DNA of 64,000 bases from contig JAABTJ010000001.1 of the NCBI GenBank assembly GCA_011389935.1, positions 1 to 64,000 on the forward strand, read 5' to 3'. Source of the stretch: Desulfobacteraceae bacterium. Lineage in GTDB: Bacteria; Desulfobacterota; Desulfobacteria; Desulfobacterales; Desulfosalsimonadaceae. A program made the position numbers and the translations under genes. A model generated the notes under the pieces. That model ran no database searches. It was not told where the DNA came from and saw nothing but the letters and a program-made list of their open reading frames with translations. The stretch's first letter is position 1, and every line of letters starts with the position of its first letter. Below are positions 26,887 to 36,787 of this stretch, piece after piece.

Positions 26887-29823
26887 TTTCCCCTTTCCCT
26901 GCGATTGCCCCGCTTTCTCCTTAAGATAAAAATCCCATAACCGGATGACGCGCCTGCGCAATTCCCGGAACCGCTTTTCCGGCAAAACGGCTTTCTTCTC
27001 CTGCAGCGTCAACCGGTGCACAAAGTGACGATAAATCAGGTATGCCTGCTTCAGGGAATGCGCCGTGATATCATCGATGATATTTGAAAGCGCCAGCGCA
27101 TTGAGCTGGCGAACCACGTCGGTCCACTGCACGAGTATTTCATGCGCGTCGGCATGAAGCAGCACGAGGTACTGCACCAGAAACTCGATATCGACAATGC
27201 CGCCCGGATCCTGCTTCAAATCAAAACGGCCGGCAGTGTCGGCAGGGTGTGTTTTTCTCATTTTTTCACGCATTTCAAGAACTTCCCGGGCCAGTTCTAC
27301 CTTGTCCCGTCCCATGGCGATAATGCACCTGCGGATCCTTTTGAACCGTTCGCAGACCTCCCGGTCGCCATTAACGGGACGGGCCTTGATAATTGCCTGG
27401 TGTTCCCAGTTCCAGGCCTGGTTTATCTGGTAATCCTCGAATGCATCCACATGACTGACAAGTATGCCCGCATTCCCGCTCGGCCGCAGCCGCATGTCGG
27501 CCTCGTAGAGTTTTCCGATGGATGTGGGCGTGGAAAGAAAATGAATGATCCGCTGACCGAGTCTGGCATAAAATTCGGAATCATATAATGAATGGAACGT
27601 GCCGCCGCTGGTCTGACCATGCGTTGCGGTATGCAGGAAAACAAGATCCAGATCCGAACCGTAGCCCAGCTCGATACCCCCCAGCTTCCCGTAGGCGATA
27701 GTCGCAAAACCCTTGGTTTCTTCGTTCGCCCCGACAAGATGGGACGGTTTTCCATACCGATCCGTCAATTGCCGCCAGGAGATGTCCAGGGCCTTGTGCA
27801 CGATGGTTTCCGCAAGAAACGTCAGCCTGTCGCTGACTTTCATAAGCGGGAGATTGCCGGTGACGTCCGCAGCAACGATCCGAAACGTATTGATCTGCTT
27901 GAAAACGCGCACTTCATCCATCTGACGTTCGATATCGTCTTTGGGCACCATTTCAAGACGCTTTTCCAGTTCTTCGGCAAGGGCATCCCTGTCCAGCGGC
28001 GCATACAGAGAACGCATGTCCAGCAGTTCGTCCAGGAGCAATGGATGCTTGCATAAAAAAGTGACAATCCAGGGGCTTATCCTTGTCAGCCGAATGAGAT
28101 GATCCAGCGAGCCCGGATTTTCCAGAAGCAGGGCAATATAGCAGCTGCGCCGGACGATCGCCTCAATCAGCGGTACGATGCGCTCAAGGACCAGCAGGGG
28201 TCGGTCCGTTTTCACCGCGGCAGTCAGCACCAGGGGCATCAACCGGTCGAGGCGGTCCTGGACAAGGCTCCCGACTTCATCGCCGATGTGGATGTTCCAT
28301 ATTCTATCCAGGGCCGCGAGCACTTTTTCCGGATGATCGAACCCTGAATCTGCCAAAATACGGATATTTTTTTCCTGATCATCCGGATTGTGCCAGACGG
28401 TTTCGAGCAGCCCGGTATCAATATCTTCGGAATCGGGCGATTCAGGGGCCAGAAGATCAAGAAAATGGGAGTGGACCCCTTCCATGTGCATGCGCAATTG
28501 CTCGCGGAACTCCTGCAGGTTTTCAAATCCCATACCATAGGCGATAATGGCCTGTCCGGCTTCGTCCGCCGGAAGGGTGTGCGTCTGCATGTCATTGTAC
28601 ATTTGAAGACGGTTTTCCGTATTGCGCAGGAAGATATACGCCGCCGACAATTCATCGTATACGGTCCGGGAGATGCAGCGATCCGCGGCCATGAGCGACA
28701 GGACCTTGAGCAGGTTTCGCTCCTGGTAGGCCGGATTGATGCCGCCGCGAATCAACTGGAATACCTGCCCGAAAAACTCGATTTCGCGAATGCCGCCCGA
28801 ACCGTGCTTGATGTTATTTTTCAGACCTTTTCGAACAACCTCGCGCTCGATCTTGTTTTTCATTTCGCGAAGGGATTCAAACGTACCGTAATCCAGGTAC
28901 CTTCTGAATACGAAAGGGCGCAACCTTTCAAGGAGAACCCTGCCCGCATCAAAATCCCCGGCCACGACCCTGGCCTTGATAAGGGCATACCGCTCCCATC
29001 CGCGGCCGAACATCTGGTAATAGTTTTCCATGGCGTCAAAACTCATTACCAGGGGGCCGGCATCCCCGTAAGGGCGGAGACGCGTGTCCACCCGAAACAC
29101 ATACCCGTCAACCGTGGATTTGGCCAGAATATCAATCAGGCGCCGGGCCAGCCGTGAAAAAAACTCCTCATTGGTAATGCTGGTGGTTTTTCCAACGGTT
29201 TTCCCCGCTTCCGGAAAGGCGAATATCAGGTCGATGTCGGAGGAAAAATTCAGCTCGTACCCCCCGAGTTTCCCCATTCCGATAACGGCCAGCCGCTGGG
29301 GCTCCCCTTCATGCGACATCGGGATTCCGTAAATACCGCAGAATCGGTTGTACAGAACATCAATCGCATCGGTCAGGCAGGCATCCGCAAACAAGGAGAG
29401 ATCGGCCAGGGTTTCGTGCAAATCCGCCTCCCCGGCCAGATCACGCCATGCAATGCGCACCATTTCCCTGGTTCTGAGCTTCCGGAGGGCCGAAGCAAGA
29501 CAGGTTTCATCGGCTGCTGCACCGGCGGAAATCGACGCCTTTTTCCGGTATTCCCCCGGCTCGTATGAACGCTGTAAGTCGCCGGCGTCCAACAAATCTT
29601 TCAGGAGAGAGGGGTTTCGTATGAAGCATGCAGCGACGAATTCGCTGAGGGCAAAAACCCGGAAAAGCATGCCATGCAGGCCGTTGTCGTCGGGAAGGTC
29701 AACGCCTTGGTTGCTTGCGGCGGAAAAACAGGCCGCAACTTTTCCCTTGGCCCTGTCTAGAATCGTTGCCGGCAGGTTCAAATCCATTGTAATGGGTCTC
29801 AATTCTCTTTCCGGTGTTCTCAT
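26881..29823 (-). CDS. glnE: Bifunctional glutamine synthetase adenylyltransferase/deadenylase
   Basis: About 980 aa. It adenylylates and de-adenylylates glutamine synthetase in response to P-II and glutamine. Both nucleotidyltransferase halves are visible. The N-terminal half has GMGKLGGYELNFSSDIDLIF and GSGGIREIEFF. The C-terminal half has AYGKLGGIELGYGSDLDLVF and DPGGIVDIEFLVQYLVL. Together with glnB and the NifA-like activator it makes a nitrogen-control neighbourhood. The frame opens with TTG GTG ATG (29829-29821), and I chose the ATG at 29823. The deaminase gene lies upstream in the same direction. Confidence 0.93.
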   Translation of the reverse strand: MRTPERELRPITMDLNLPATILDRAKGKVAACFSAASNQGVDLPDDNGLHGMLFRVFALSEFVAACFIRNPSLLKDLLDAGDLQRSYEPGEYRKKASISAGAAADETCLASALRKLRTREMVRIAWRDLAGEADLHETLADLSLFADACLTDAIDVLYNRFCGIYGIPMSHEGEPQRLAVIGMGKLGGYELNFSSDIDLIFAFPEAGKTVGKTTSITNEEFFSRLARRLIDILAKSTVDGYVFRVDTRLRPYGDAGPLVMSFDAMENYYQMFGRGWERYALIKARVVAGDFDAGRVLLERLRPFVFRRYLDYGTFESLREMKNKIEREVVRKGLKNNIKHGSGGIREIEFFGQVFQLIRGGINPAYQERNLLKVLSLMAADRCISRTVYDELSAAYIFLRNTENRLQMYNDMQTHTLPADEAGQAIIAYGMGFENLQEFREQLRMHMEGVHSHFLDLLAPESPDSEDIDTGLLETVWHNPDDQEKNIRILADSGFDHPEKVLAALDRIWNIHIGDEVGSLVQDRLDRLMPLVLTAAVKTDRPLLVLERIVPLIEAIVRRSCYIALLLENPGSLDHLIRLTRISPWIVTFLCKHPLLLDELLDMRSLYAPLDRDALAEELEKRLEMVPKDDIERQMDEVRVFKQINTFRIVAADVTGNLPLMKVSDRLTFLAETIVHKALDISWRQLTDRYGKPSHLVGANEETKGFATIAYGKLGGIELGYGSDLDLVFLHTATHGQTSGGTFHSLYDSEFYARLGQRIIHFLSTPTSIGKLYEADMRLRPSGNAGILVSHVDAFEDYQINQAWNWEHQAIIKARPVNGDREVCERFKRIRRCIIAMGRDKVELAREVLEMREKMRKTHPADTAGRFDLKQDPGGIVDIEFLVQYLVLLHADAHEILVQWTDVVRQLNALALSNIIDDITAHSLKQAYLIYRHFVHRLTLQEKKAVLPEKRFRELRRRVIRLWDFYLKEKAGQSQGKGKK

Positions 29824-29859
29824 CACCAATTGCCCGCCGGTTCGGCGCAGCCGCAGAAA

Positions 29860-30393
29860 CTACAACCCCGAGGCCGCTGTATGCCCCATTGCGTACCGGG
29901 CAAAAAGCGTGTCCCTGAGATAGCGGTTGTCCGGGTTTGAAAAAAAAGCCCGCATCAGTGCGATGCTTTCCTCCCGCAGCACATTGCCGACGATCGTCAG
30001 GTCGATATCCCGGTACAGCGGCGGCAATTCCTGTCGATTGCACCGTGTGCCTCCCCCCATGACATCCTCGAATGCGTAAACGATGCGATGGATGCCGGAG
30101 ATCAGGATAGCCCCGAAGCACATGAGGCACGGCTCGAGGGTGCTGTAAAGGCAAAGCCTTTCTTTCGGGATATCCAGCGGACTTTTGACAAAATGCCGCA
30201 GTGCGATAATCTCGGCGTGATCGATTTCGTTTGCCATTACGCCGCGACTGGCTGTGCGGAATCCAGACGCCACCACCTGCTGGCCATCCGCAATAACGCA
30301 GCCCACCGGAAAATCGCCCGCTGCAAGCGCCTTCCGGGCCTCTTCAAGGGCCAGGCCCATAAATTTCTCATCGGTATTGGCAAGCATTGACAT
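29860..30393 (-). CDS. Nucleoside deaminase (TadA/CMP deaminase family)
   Basis: A 177-aa zinc deaminase. It has the zinc-binding histidine and catalytic glutamate in DHAEIIAL and the cysteine pair in LEPCLMC. It may be the tRNA adenosine deaminase TadA, which makes inosine 34. But the segment around NEIDHAEI and the C-terminal region (NRYLRDTLFARYAMGH) differ from the TadA sequences I know. A guanine or other base deaminase role remains possible. It is probably co-transcribed with glnE, 36 nt downstream. Confidence 0.8.
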   Translation of the reverse strand: MSMLANTDEKFMGLALEEARKALAAGDFPVGCVIADGQQVVASGFRTASRGVMANEIDHAEIIALRHFVKSPLDIPKERLCLYSTLEPCLMCFGAILISGIHRIVYAFEDVMGGGTRCNRQELPPLYRDIDLTIVGNVLREESIALMRAFFSNPDNRYLRDTLFARYAMGHTAASGL

Positions 30394-30925
30394 GGTGTAC
30401 GCTCAGGAATTGTATTATCGCGGCCGGCAGATAGAGTTTACCGATCCCCCCGTATTTTACGGGTTCACTGCCTTTACAATTCGCATTTTTTGAAAAAAAA
30501 AGCAATGGGGTTGTATGGTTGGCCTTTCGCAAGCCCGTTGGCGCATTCCGTTGATCCCCCGGACGCCTTTCAAGCCGGAGATGCGCCAAAAATGATTCCA
30601 TCGACAATATTGATGAGCCCGTAAAAAGTCGATTTTGGACGGCAAAGTAAAAAGTTCAAGATCAAGGCGCGTGCAATTTTTGAAGAATTGATCGTACGTA
30701 GCCGTACGTGAGATTCTTCAAAAATTGTGCGCAACGCAGATATTGGGCTTTTTACGAAGCCGTCAATATTGACAATACGTCCGATTTCAGGTAGCATTGA
30801 TACAGGAGCGCCCCTTCTGGTTTTTTTAAAAATGGCCACGACGAATAACGGATCAGCGTTCACACACATAACCAGCACAACGCAAATGGTGCCCGACCAC
30901 CATTTCACAAATTCAGGTATCGACA
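30394..30925. other. Gene-free region carrying R1 element
   Basis: 532 nt between the divergent deaminase and hydantoinase-like genes. Apart from the R1 element (30603-30773) I see no RNA gene, terminator or clear promoter in it. Short open frames here have no family features. Confidence 0.5.
30603..30773 (+). repeat. R1 dispersed palindromic repeat, full copy
   Basis: About 170 nt with imperfect terminal inverted repeats: GACAATATTGATGAGCCCG at the left and the complement of a GTCAATATTGACGGCTTCG end at the right. The inner arms GCAATTTTTGAAGAATTGAT and GAGATTCTTCAAAAATTGTG are also mutually complementary. It is about 90 percent identical, by eye, to the reverse complement of 44847-45010. 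Confidence 0.8.
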
Positions 30926-32626
30926 ATGATTATCGGACTCGATGTAGGCGGCACGCATACGGACGTGGTTCTTTTAGACGCCGGCGGTCTTCAAAACAGG
31001 GTAAAGGTCCGGACGGATGCATCCGACCTGTTTTCGACCGTGTTAACCGGTCTGAACCGCATCACCGAAAAGATTGACCCGCAGCAGATTACCCGCACCG
31101 TTCTCAGCACGACCCTGACCACCAATGCGATTGTGGAAAAAAAGCTCTCCCCGGTCGGGATGATCGTAACCTGCGGCCCCGGCATTCATCCGGACAATTA
31201 CCGCACCGGAGATCACTTTTATATTGTCGGCGGGGGGATCGACCACAGTGGACGCGAAATACAGGCGCTCAACGAAGACCAGGTAATGGATGCCGCTGAA
31301 AAGATGCGCGCCGACGGCATTTCCCACGTAGGCGTCGTCGGGAAATTCTCCACGAGAAACCCGGACCATGAAAACAAAATCGTACGCCTCATCGAATCCG
31401 GCTTTGACAAGGTTTTCCCGGGGCACCGCATTTCGGGAAACTTCAGCTTCCCGCGACGTATTGCCACAACCTTCCTCAACGCGTCCATCTATCCGATACA
31501 CAAAAAATTTTTTACGGCCATCAAAAAATCTTTAGAGGAAAAGGGGATCCGCGCCCCCATATACATTCTGAAGGCCGACGGTGGAACCATGGATCTGGAC
31601 ACCTCCATAGACTTTCCCGGCCAGTCCATACTCTCAGGACCTGCGGCAAGCGTCATGGGCTCCGTGGCATTTGCCGAAGACCCGTCGGAAACCATTGTCC
31701 TTGATATCGGCGGGACAACAACGGACATGGCCGTACTGATCAACCGGGTTCCGGTTCTGGTACCCAACGGGATCGAAATCAGCGGCTTCAAAACCCATAT
31801 CCGGGCCCTGCATACCCGGTCGATCGGACTGGGGGGGGACAGCGCCGTACGAATCCGATCCGGAGAATTGACGATCGGACCGGACCGGATCGGCCCGGCA
31901 ATGGCGTACGGGGGCGCTGCACCGACCCCCACGGACGCCCTTTTTGTTCTTGAAAAGGTGAACGACGGCAACCTGGAAAGCGCAACAAGGGGAATAAAGG
32001 CCATTGCGGACGAAATGGGGGTTTCCGCAGAAGCCGCTGCACGGGATATTTTTGACAAAACCTGCCGGCTGATACTGGAAAAAGCGGGCGAGATGGTGGA
32101 AAAGATCAACAGCAAGCCGGTCTACACGGTTCGGGAGGCGCTGGAAGGTCACCGCATCAATCCCGATCACCTGCTGGTCCTCGGCGGCCCTGCACCGCAT
32201 TTTGCGAAGCATTTTCAGAAGATATCGGACTACAAGGTGAAAAAGGTCCCCCAGTGGGACGTGGCAAACGCCATCGGCGCCGCCCTTTCCCGCACCACCT
32301 GCGAAGTCTCCCTGTTTGTGGATACATACCGATGCAGGGCCATGGCGCCGGAGGAAAATTTTTCGGAAAGGGTGAATCCGCGCATCAGCCTTGCCGAAGT
32401 CCAGGAAATGGCCCACGAACTGCTCCTGCAAAAGGCGATGCGGGAAGGGGCGGCCCCGGGAAACTTCGAAACCGACGTGCTCGAATCCCTTGAATTCAAC
32501 ATGATCCGGAATTTCCAGCTCATCGGACGCAATATCCGGGTCAAAATCCAGGTGCGGCCGGGACTGCGGCATGATTACCATGAGATTACCCGCATGATCA
32601 ACAACGGCCCGGAAAAAGACAACTAA
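30926..32626 (+). CDS. Hydantoinase/5-oxoprolinase (HyuA) family protein
   Basis: A 566-aa ASKHA-fold ATPase of the HyuA family. It has the N-terminal phosphate motif GLDVGGTHTDVVLLD, the block STTLTTNAIVEKKL, then LKADGGTMDLD, SGPAASVMGS and the second ATP motif VLDIGGTTTDMAVL. Its length is shorter than many HyuA proteins (about 650-700 aa). No HyuB subunit is nearby, so classic hydantoin or oxoproline hydrolysis is uncertain. It is separated from the deacetylase-like gene by repeats (32627-32904). Confidence 0.85.
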   Translation: MIIGLDVGGTHTDVVLLDAGGLQNRVKVRTDASDLFSTVLTGLNRITEKIDPQQITRTVLSTTLTTNAIVEKKLSPVGMIVTCGPGIHPDNYRTGDHFYIVGGGIDHSGREIQALNEDQVMDAAEKMRADGISHVGVVGKFSTRNPDHENKIVRLIESGFDKVFPGHRISGNFSFPRRIATTFLNASIYPIHKKFFTAIKKSLEEKGIRAPIYILKADGGTMDLDTSIDFPGQSILSGPAASVMGSVAFAEDPSETIVLDIGGTTTDMAVLINRVPVLVPNGIEISGFKTHIRALHTRSIGLGGDSAVRIRSGELTIGPDRIGPAMAYGGAAPTPTDALFVLEKVNDGNLESATRGIKAIADEMGVSAEAAARDIFDKTCRLILEKAGEMVEKINSKPVYTVREALEGHRINPDHLLVLGGPAPHFAKHFQKISDYKVKKVPQWDVANAIGAALSRTTCEVSLFVDTYRCRAMAPEENFSERVNPRISLAEVQEMAHELLLQKAMREGAAPGNFETDVLESLEFNMIRNFQLIGRNIRVKIQVRPGLRHDYHEITRMINNGPEKDN

Positions 32627-32660
32627 AAGCACACACAGGCTCTGCCGCAGCCAGGTACTT

Positions 32661-32704
32661 TCTACAAGCCATCTCAAAAAAAAGATTTTTTTGAGATAGC
32701 TTGT
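32661..32704. repeat. R3 hairpin (CATCTCAAAA-type)
   Basis: ACAAGCCATCTCAAAAAAA pairs with ATTTTTTTGAGATAGCTTGT, giving an almost perfect 19-bp stem with a loop of a few bases. It lies 35 nt after the hyuA-like stop. The T-rich right arm could act as a terminator. The same arm occurs alone at 5017-5041, and a related pair flanks 53270-53364. Confidence 0.65.
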
Positions 32705-32706
32705 AC

Positions 32707-32877
32707 ATCATGATGGTCTCGTAAAAGTCACAAGATAAGGAAGAGATGGCTAAGTTAAAAGTTCCATATACAAAGCGCAGTAATTTTTCATACGCGAAGG
32801 CATACATGTGGTATGTTGAGCGGATGAAAAATTGCTGCAACGCAGTAGATGGGACTTTTTACGACGCCATCACATCA
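32707..32877 (+). repeat. R1-like palindromic repeat, diverged copy
   Basis: Terminal arms TGATGGTCTCGTAAAAGTC and the complement of GACTTTTTACGACGCCATCA match the R1 layout. The internal GCGCAGTAATTTTTCAT and ATGAAAAATTGCTGCAACGC arms pair with each other. The sequence differs from the other R1 copies, so it is a subfamily. It ends 27 nt before the next start codon. Confidence 0.6.
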
Positions 32878-32904
32878 TAAACGGACCCAAAAACGGAGCA
32901 GTAT

Positions 32905-34221
32905 ATGCTACGCGCCAAATATCAAACAGGCCTTGTATTCTTCCCGGCCTTTGACTGGGCCATCAGCCCCACCCATCCGGAACGGGAAGAAAGGCTCCTG
33001 TATACCCAGGACCAGATCATGGAAGAAGGGCTCCTGGATATTGACGGCATCCACGAACTGAAAGCCGAGGTCGTGGAAATAAAGGATGTCCAGCGGGTCC
33101 ACTTCTGCGTGCCGGATCCCTGGAAAATCATGACCGAATCGCATTTTATCAGTGCCGGCGGGGCCAAGACCATCGGCAGGGCTGTCATGGAAAAACAGAT
33201 CGACCGGGGATTCGCCCTTGTGCGACCCCCCGGCCACCACGCCATGCGGGTCATTCACGGCGGCCGCGGCTTCTGCAATGTAAACAATGAAGCCATCATG
33301 ATCGAGTATCTGCGCCGGGCATACGGTGTCAAGCGGGTCGCGATCATCGATACCGACTGCCACCACGGGGACGGAACCCAGGATATCTACTGGCATGACA
33401 GGGACACGCTCTTTATCTCCATCCACCAGGATGGACGAACCCTCTACCCCGGTTCGGGAATGTCCGACGAAGCGGGCGGCCCCAATGCATACGGTGCGAC
33501 GCTGAACATTCCGCTTCCTCCCTATACCTCCCAGGAAGGGTTTATTTATGCGATCCAGGAAGCCGTACTGCCGATTCTGGACGAATTCAAGCCGGAACTG
33601 GTGGTGAACTCCGCCGGCCAGGACAACCATTTTACAGATCCGCTCACGAACATGAATTTCTGCGCCCAGGGGTATGCCAGAATGACATCCCTGCTGAAAC
33701 CCGACATCGCGGTGCTGGAGGGGGGGTATTCCATAGAAGGGGCACTTCCCTATGTCAATGTCGGCATCATATTGGCCATGTCGGGAATCGACTACTGCCA
33801 CGTCTGCGAACCGGATTACAACCCGGAGCATCTGCGGCAGACAGGGGCCATCACCGCAGACATAAAAATGGCATGCCAGCGCGTGTTGCAAACATGGCGG
33901 AACCGCAAAGCAGTGCGCGAAAAACGGTGCGAAAACAAAACCGTTGAAGAACGCAGCCGCAGTATTTTTTATGATACCGACGGCTTTTATGAAAAGCAGC
34001 TGGAAACCATTCAACTATGCAGAGACTGCAGCGGCGCGCTCAAAATCGATTCCCGGGCGGACAGGGGGGCGCATGTGCTCGCCGTCCACATACCGGTAAA
34101 TGCCTGCCCCGCGTGCATTAATGTTGCAAACCAGTGGTATGAGACGGCGGATCTCAAAAATTTTGACGCCATATATCTTCAGGACCGCCCGGAAGACGCA
34201 TACCGGGTAAGAAAAAAATGA
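32905..34221 (+). CDS. Histone-deacetylase-family protein with C-terminal zinc-ribbon-like extension
   Basis: A 438-aa zinc amidohydrolase fold. It has RPPGHHA (His111/His112), the metal motif IDTDCHHGDGT (Asp151, His153) and the third ligand Asp240 in SAGQDNHFTDPL. EGGY is the conserved glycine-rich block. The usual SAGFDAH reads SAGQDNH here. Residues 345-438 add a tail with CxxC pairs at 372/375 and 401/404. Bacterial relatives deacetylate proteins, polyamines or small amides. The substrate is unknown. GGAG precedes the ATG. The stop overlaps the epmA start by 4 nt. Confidence 0.88.
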   Translation: MLRAKYQTGLVFFPAFDWAISPTHPEREERLLYTQDQIMEEGLLDIDGIHELKAEVVEIKDVQRVHFCVPDPWKIMTESHFISAGGAKTIGRAVMEKQIDRGFALVRPPGHHAMRVIHGGRGFCNVNNEAIMIEYLRRAYGVKRVAIIDTDCHHGDGTQDIYWHDRDTLFISIHQDGRTLYPGSGMSDEAGGPNAYGATLNIPLPPYTSQEGFIYAIQEAVLPILDEFKPELVVNSAGQDNHFTDPLTNMNFCAQGYARMTSLLKPDIAVLEGGYSIEGALPYVNVGIILAMSGIDYCHVCEPDYNPEHLRQTGAITADIKMACQRVLQTWRNRKAVREKRCENKTVEERSRSIFYDTDGFYEKQLETIQLCRDCSGALKIDSRADRGAHVLAVHIPVNACPACINVANQWYETADLKNFDAIYLQDRPEDAYRVRKK

Positions 34222-35219
34222 ACCGGACCAGGGATTGTTTCGATACTCAAAGCACCGCAAGGCAGGCCCGGATAAAAAAAAACCTGGTCCTCCGCCAGGG
34301 GGTCCTCGGCGCGGTCAGGCAGTTTTTCATGCAGAACGGATTTCTCGAAGTGGAAACGCCCCTCCGGCTGACAGTGCCCGCGCCGGAACCCCACATCAAC
34401 GCCGTCGAATCCGGAAGCCATTATCTTCAGGCATCCCCCGAGCTGCACATGAAGCGGCTGCTTTGCGCCGGGTATCGCAGGATTTTCCAGATCTGCAAGT
34501 GTTTCAGGCACGGAGAAAGAAGTGCGCGGCACCTGACGGAATTTACCATGCTCGAGTGGTATGCGGCGGGCGAAGACTATTTTTTTTTGATGGACCAGGT
34601 GGAAAAGCTGGTCTGTTTTGTCACTGCGGAAGCGCTCGGCAGGCAGCAGGTGCGCTACAACGATACCGTCATCGACCTGTCCGGGCCGTGGAAAAGAATC
34701 CGCGCAGCCGATGCATTTCTGCAATACGCGGGAATGGAAATGAAATCCGCAATGGCAGGCGACATGTTCGAAGAAAAACTGGCTTTTGAAATCGAGCCCC
34801 GGCTGGATGTCCAGCGCCCGGTATTCCTGCACGATTACCCGCTGGCGTTTACGCCTCTTGCAAAAAGCGCTCCTGATGACCCGGAAGCCGCCCAGAGATT
34901 TGAACTGTACCTGGGCGGTCTTGAAATATGCAACGGCTACAGCGAATTGACGGATGCGAAGCTGCAGCGCATGCGCTTTGAAACCGAGCTTGCTTCCAGA
35001 AAAGCAAGCGGCCGGCCGGTTTCTCCCATGCCGGAGCGGTTTCTGGCGGACATGTCTGACATGCCGGAGGCGGCGGGATGCGCCCTCGGACTCGACCGCC
35101 TTGTGATGATCCTTGCCGATGCCAGCGCCATAGACGACGTCGTGGCGTTTGTACCGGAGGACGATTGGACGCAATCCCGGCAAACGGAAAGCAGACGATC
35201 CGGGAACAGCAGGCACTGA
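34218..35219 (+). CDS. epmA: Elongation factor P (R)-beta-lysine ligase
   Basis: A 333-aa class II lysyl-tRNA-synthetase-like protein (EpmA/PoxA/GenX) without an anticodon-binding domain. It attaches beta-lysine to elongation factor P. Motifs seen are VETPLRLTVPAPEPHI, LQASPELHMKRLLCAGYRRIFQI, FRHGE, LTEFTMLEWY and ALGLDRLVMIL. No efp or epmB is in the window. The start codon overlaps the deacetylase-like stop (ATGA), so the two proteins are likely made together. Confidence 0.9.
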   Translation: MNRTRDCFDTQSTARQARIKKNLVLRQGVLGAVRQFFMQNGFLEVETPLRLTVPAPEPHINAVESGSHYLQASPELHMKRLLCAGYRRIFQICKCFRHGERSARHLTEFTMLEWYAAGEDYFFLMDQVEKLVCFVTAEALGRQQVRYNDTVIDLSGPWKRIRAADAFLQYAGMEMKSAMAGDMFEEKLAFEIEPRLDVQRPVFLHDYPLAFTPLAKSAPDDPEAAQRFELYLGGLEICNGYSELTDAKLQRMRFETELASRKASGRPVSPMPERFLADMSDMPEAAGCALGLDRLVMILADASAIDDVVAFVPEDDWTQSRQTESRRSGNSRH

Positions 35220-35288
35220 TTCCGTTCGGGGAAAGGGCGCCCGCACTCACCCATCCCTTTATTGCCGAAAAGCGCCAAGGAGTTTGAA

Positions 35289-35897
35289 ATGCCGAAAAAG
35301 ATACTGCGCCTCTTTTACGCGGGCATGGCCACCCTTGTGGTATTAGGCTTTTTGAAAACAACCGGACGGGCCGAAGCGGAAATTTATTTCTTCATTGATG
35401 AAAACGGGCATTATCACTATTCCAACGTGCCCACGTCAGACCGGTACATTCCGTCGGAACTGAATTTTATCAATGACCGCCGGCCTGTCGCCATGGGAAA
35501 AACCAATGACGCGTATGATCCGATCATCCGAGAGGCGGCCGATCGCCACGGCGTGGATTTCGCCCTCGTCAAAGCCGTTATCAAGGCGGAATCGGATTTC
35601 AATCCAAATGCCGTCTCCCGCGCAGGAGCGCAGGGGCTTATGCAGATCATGCCGGCCAATTTTACATCCTTTGGCATTGCAAATCCCTTTAACCCCATGG
35701 AAAACATCCGGGGCGGCACGGGCTATCTCAAACACCTCATCCAACGCTACGATCACGATCTGCATTTGGCCCTTGCCGCGTATAATGCCGGGCCCGACAC
35801 CGTAGACCGCTACGGGGGGGTGCCGCCTTTCCGGGAAACGCGGGGATATGTACGGCGCGTTCTTTCCTATTATGACCAGATCAAGCACGGCAGATAA
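35289..35897 (+). CDS. Lytic transglycosylase (DUF4124 + SLT domain)
   Basis: About 202 aa. A hydrophobic N-terminus (LRLFYAGMATLVVLGFL) suggests a signal peptide. A DUF4124-like segment follows (IYFFIDENGHYHYSNVP), then a soluble-lytic-transglycosylase domain with the catalytic glutamate in AVIKAESDFNPNAVS, and GAQGLMQIMP and LALAAYNAGP. It cleaves peptidoglycan glycan strands in the periplasm. AAGGAG precedes the ATG at 35289, so the upstream in-frame ATG at 35262 is rejected. Confidence 0.9.
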   Translation: MPKKILRLFYAGMATLVVLGFLKTTGRAEAEIYFFIDENGHYHYSNVPTSDRYIPSELNFINDRRPVAMGKTNDAYDPIIREAADRHGVDFALVKAVIKAESDFNPNAVSRAGAQGLMQIMPANFTSFGIANPFNPMENIRGGTGYLKHLIQRYDHDLHLALAAYNAGPDTVDRYGGVPPFRETRGYVRRVLSYYDQIKHGR

Positions 35898-35919
35898 AGC
35901 CGTTTTCCCGGTGATCCCC

Positions 35920-36579
35920 ATGAACAGAAATCCTGTTGACGTCCTGCAAGAAATTTACCGGCTCTATGATGCACAATTGGAAGCGGTCGATGTCGCCTGC
36001 CGCAAATATTGCGCTGACTGCTGCACTACCAATGTCACCATGACCCGGCTCGAAGGGGAGTTGATGACAGCCGTTGCCGGTAAAAACCGGATTGCAGATC
36101 TCCTGCCCCGGGGCGCATGCGAGAAAATGCCGCGGTACCAGCCCGTCCTGAGCACAAACGCCTACGTGGAAGCCTGCCGCACGGACGATCCTCTCCCCGA
36201 CGATCCGTCCGGGGCGCATACCGGCGTATGCCCATTTCTAAAAGACAGCGCCTGCACCCTTTACGAGATCCGCCCCTTCGGATGTCGATGCATGATATCT
36301 ACCCGGAAATGCAGCCAAAACGGCTATGCAGAGATCGACGACCTCACCCTGACCCTCAACACCGTGTTCCTCCAGTTTATCGAACACATCGATCAGAAGG
36401 GGTTTTCCGGCAACTTGATCGATGTACTGATTCACCTGTCAACCAATGCCGGGCGCATTCCGGATGAGTGCCGGGTCACCCCCAACCGGCCCATACCGGC
36501 ACTGATGGTCCCCCCCCACCACCGCGACAGGCTTGCAGGCGTCATCGGTCGGCTCAACCGGTTGGCGGCTCACGTATAG
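35920..36579 (+). CDS. YkgJ-like cysteine cluster protein
   Basis: About 219 aa. It has CRKYCADCC near the N-terminus, then CPFLKDSACTLYEIRPFGCRCM. This is the pattern of the YkgJ/UPF0153 family, thought to bind zinc or iron, with no known reaction. The frame is open from 35848 inside the transglycosylase gene. I chose the ATG at 35920 because it avoids a long overlap, but its ribosome-binding site is poor. Confidence 0.72.
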   Translation: MNRNPVDVLQEIYRLYDAQLEAVDVACRKYCADCCTTNVTMTRLEGELMTAVAGKNRIADLLPRGACEKMPRYQPVLSTNAYVEACRTDDPLPDDPSGAHTGVCPFLKDSACTLYEIRPFGCRCMISTRKCSQNGYAEIDDLTLTLNTVFLQFIEHIDQKGFSGNLIDVLIHLSTNAGRIPDECRVTPNRPIPALMVPPHHRDRLAGVIGRLNRLAAHV

Positions 36580-36787
36580 ACGCCGATCCCTCTCTGCGAT
36601 ACGGTATTGAGCCGCCGGACAGGCGGTTCCATTCCGTTTTCCCGGCATTCCGCCAAAAGATAATAGGAATGGAAGCTTGACTTCAGTGGTAAAAATATCT
36701 AAAAAATAGGATTCTCCAACCAATATCTACGCGTTTTGTGCGACAGCGCAGGAGCGCAAAACCAATGGAATCAATGCGGCAGGAGCA

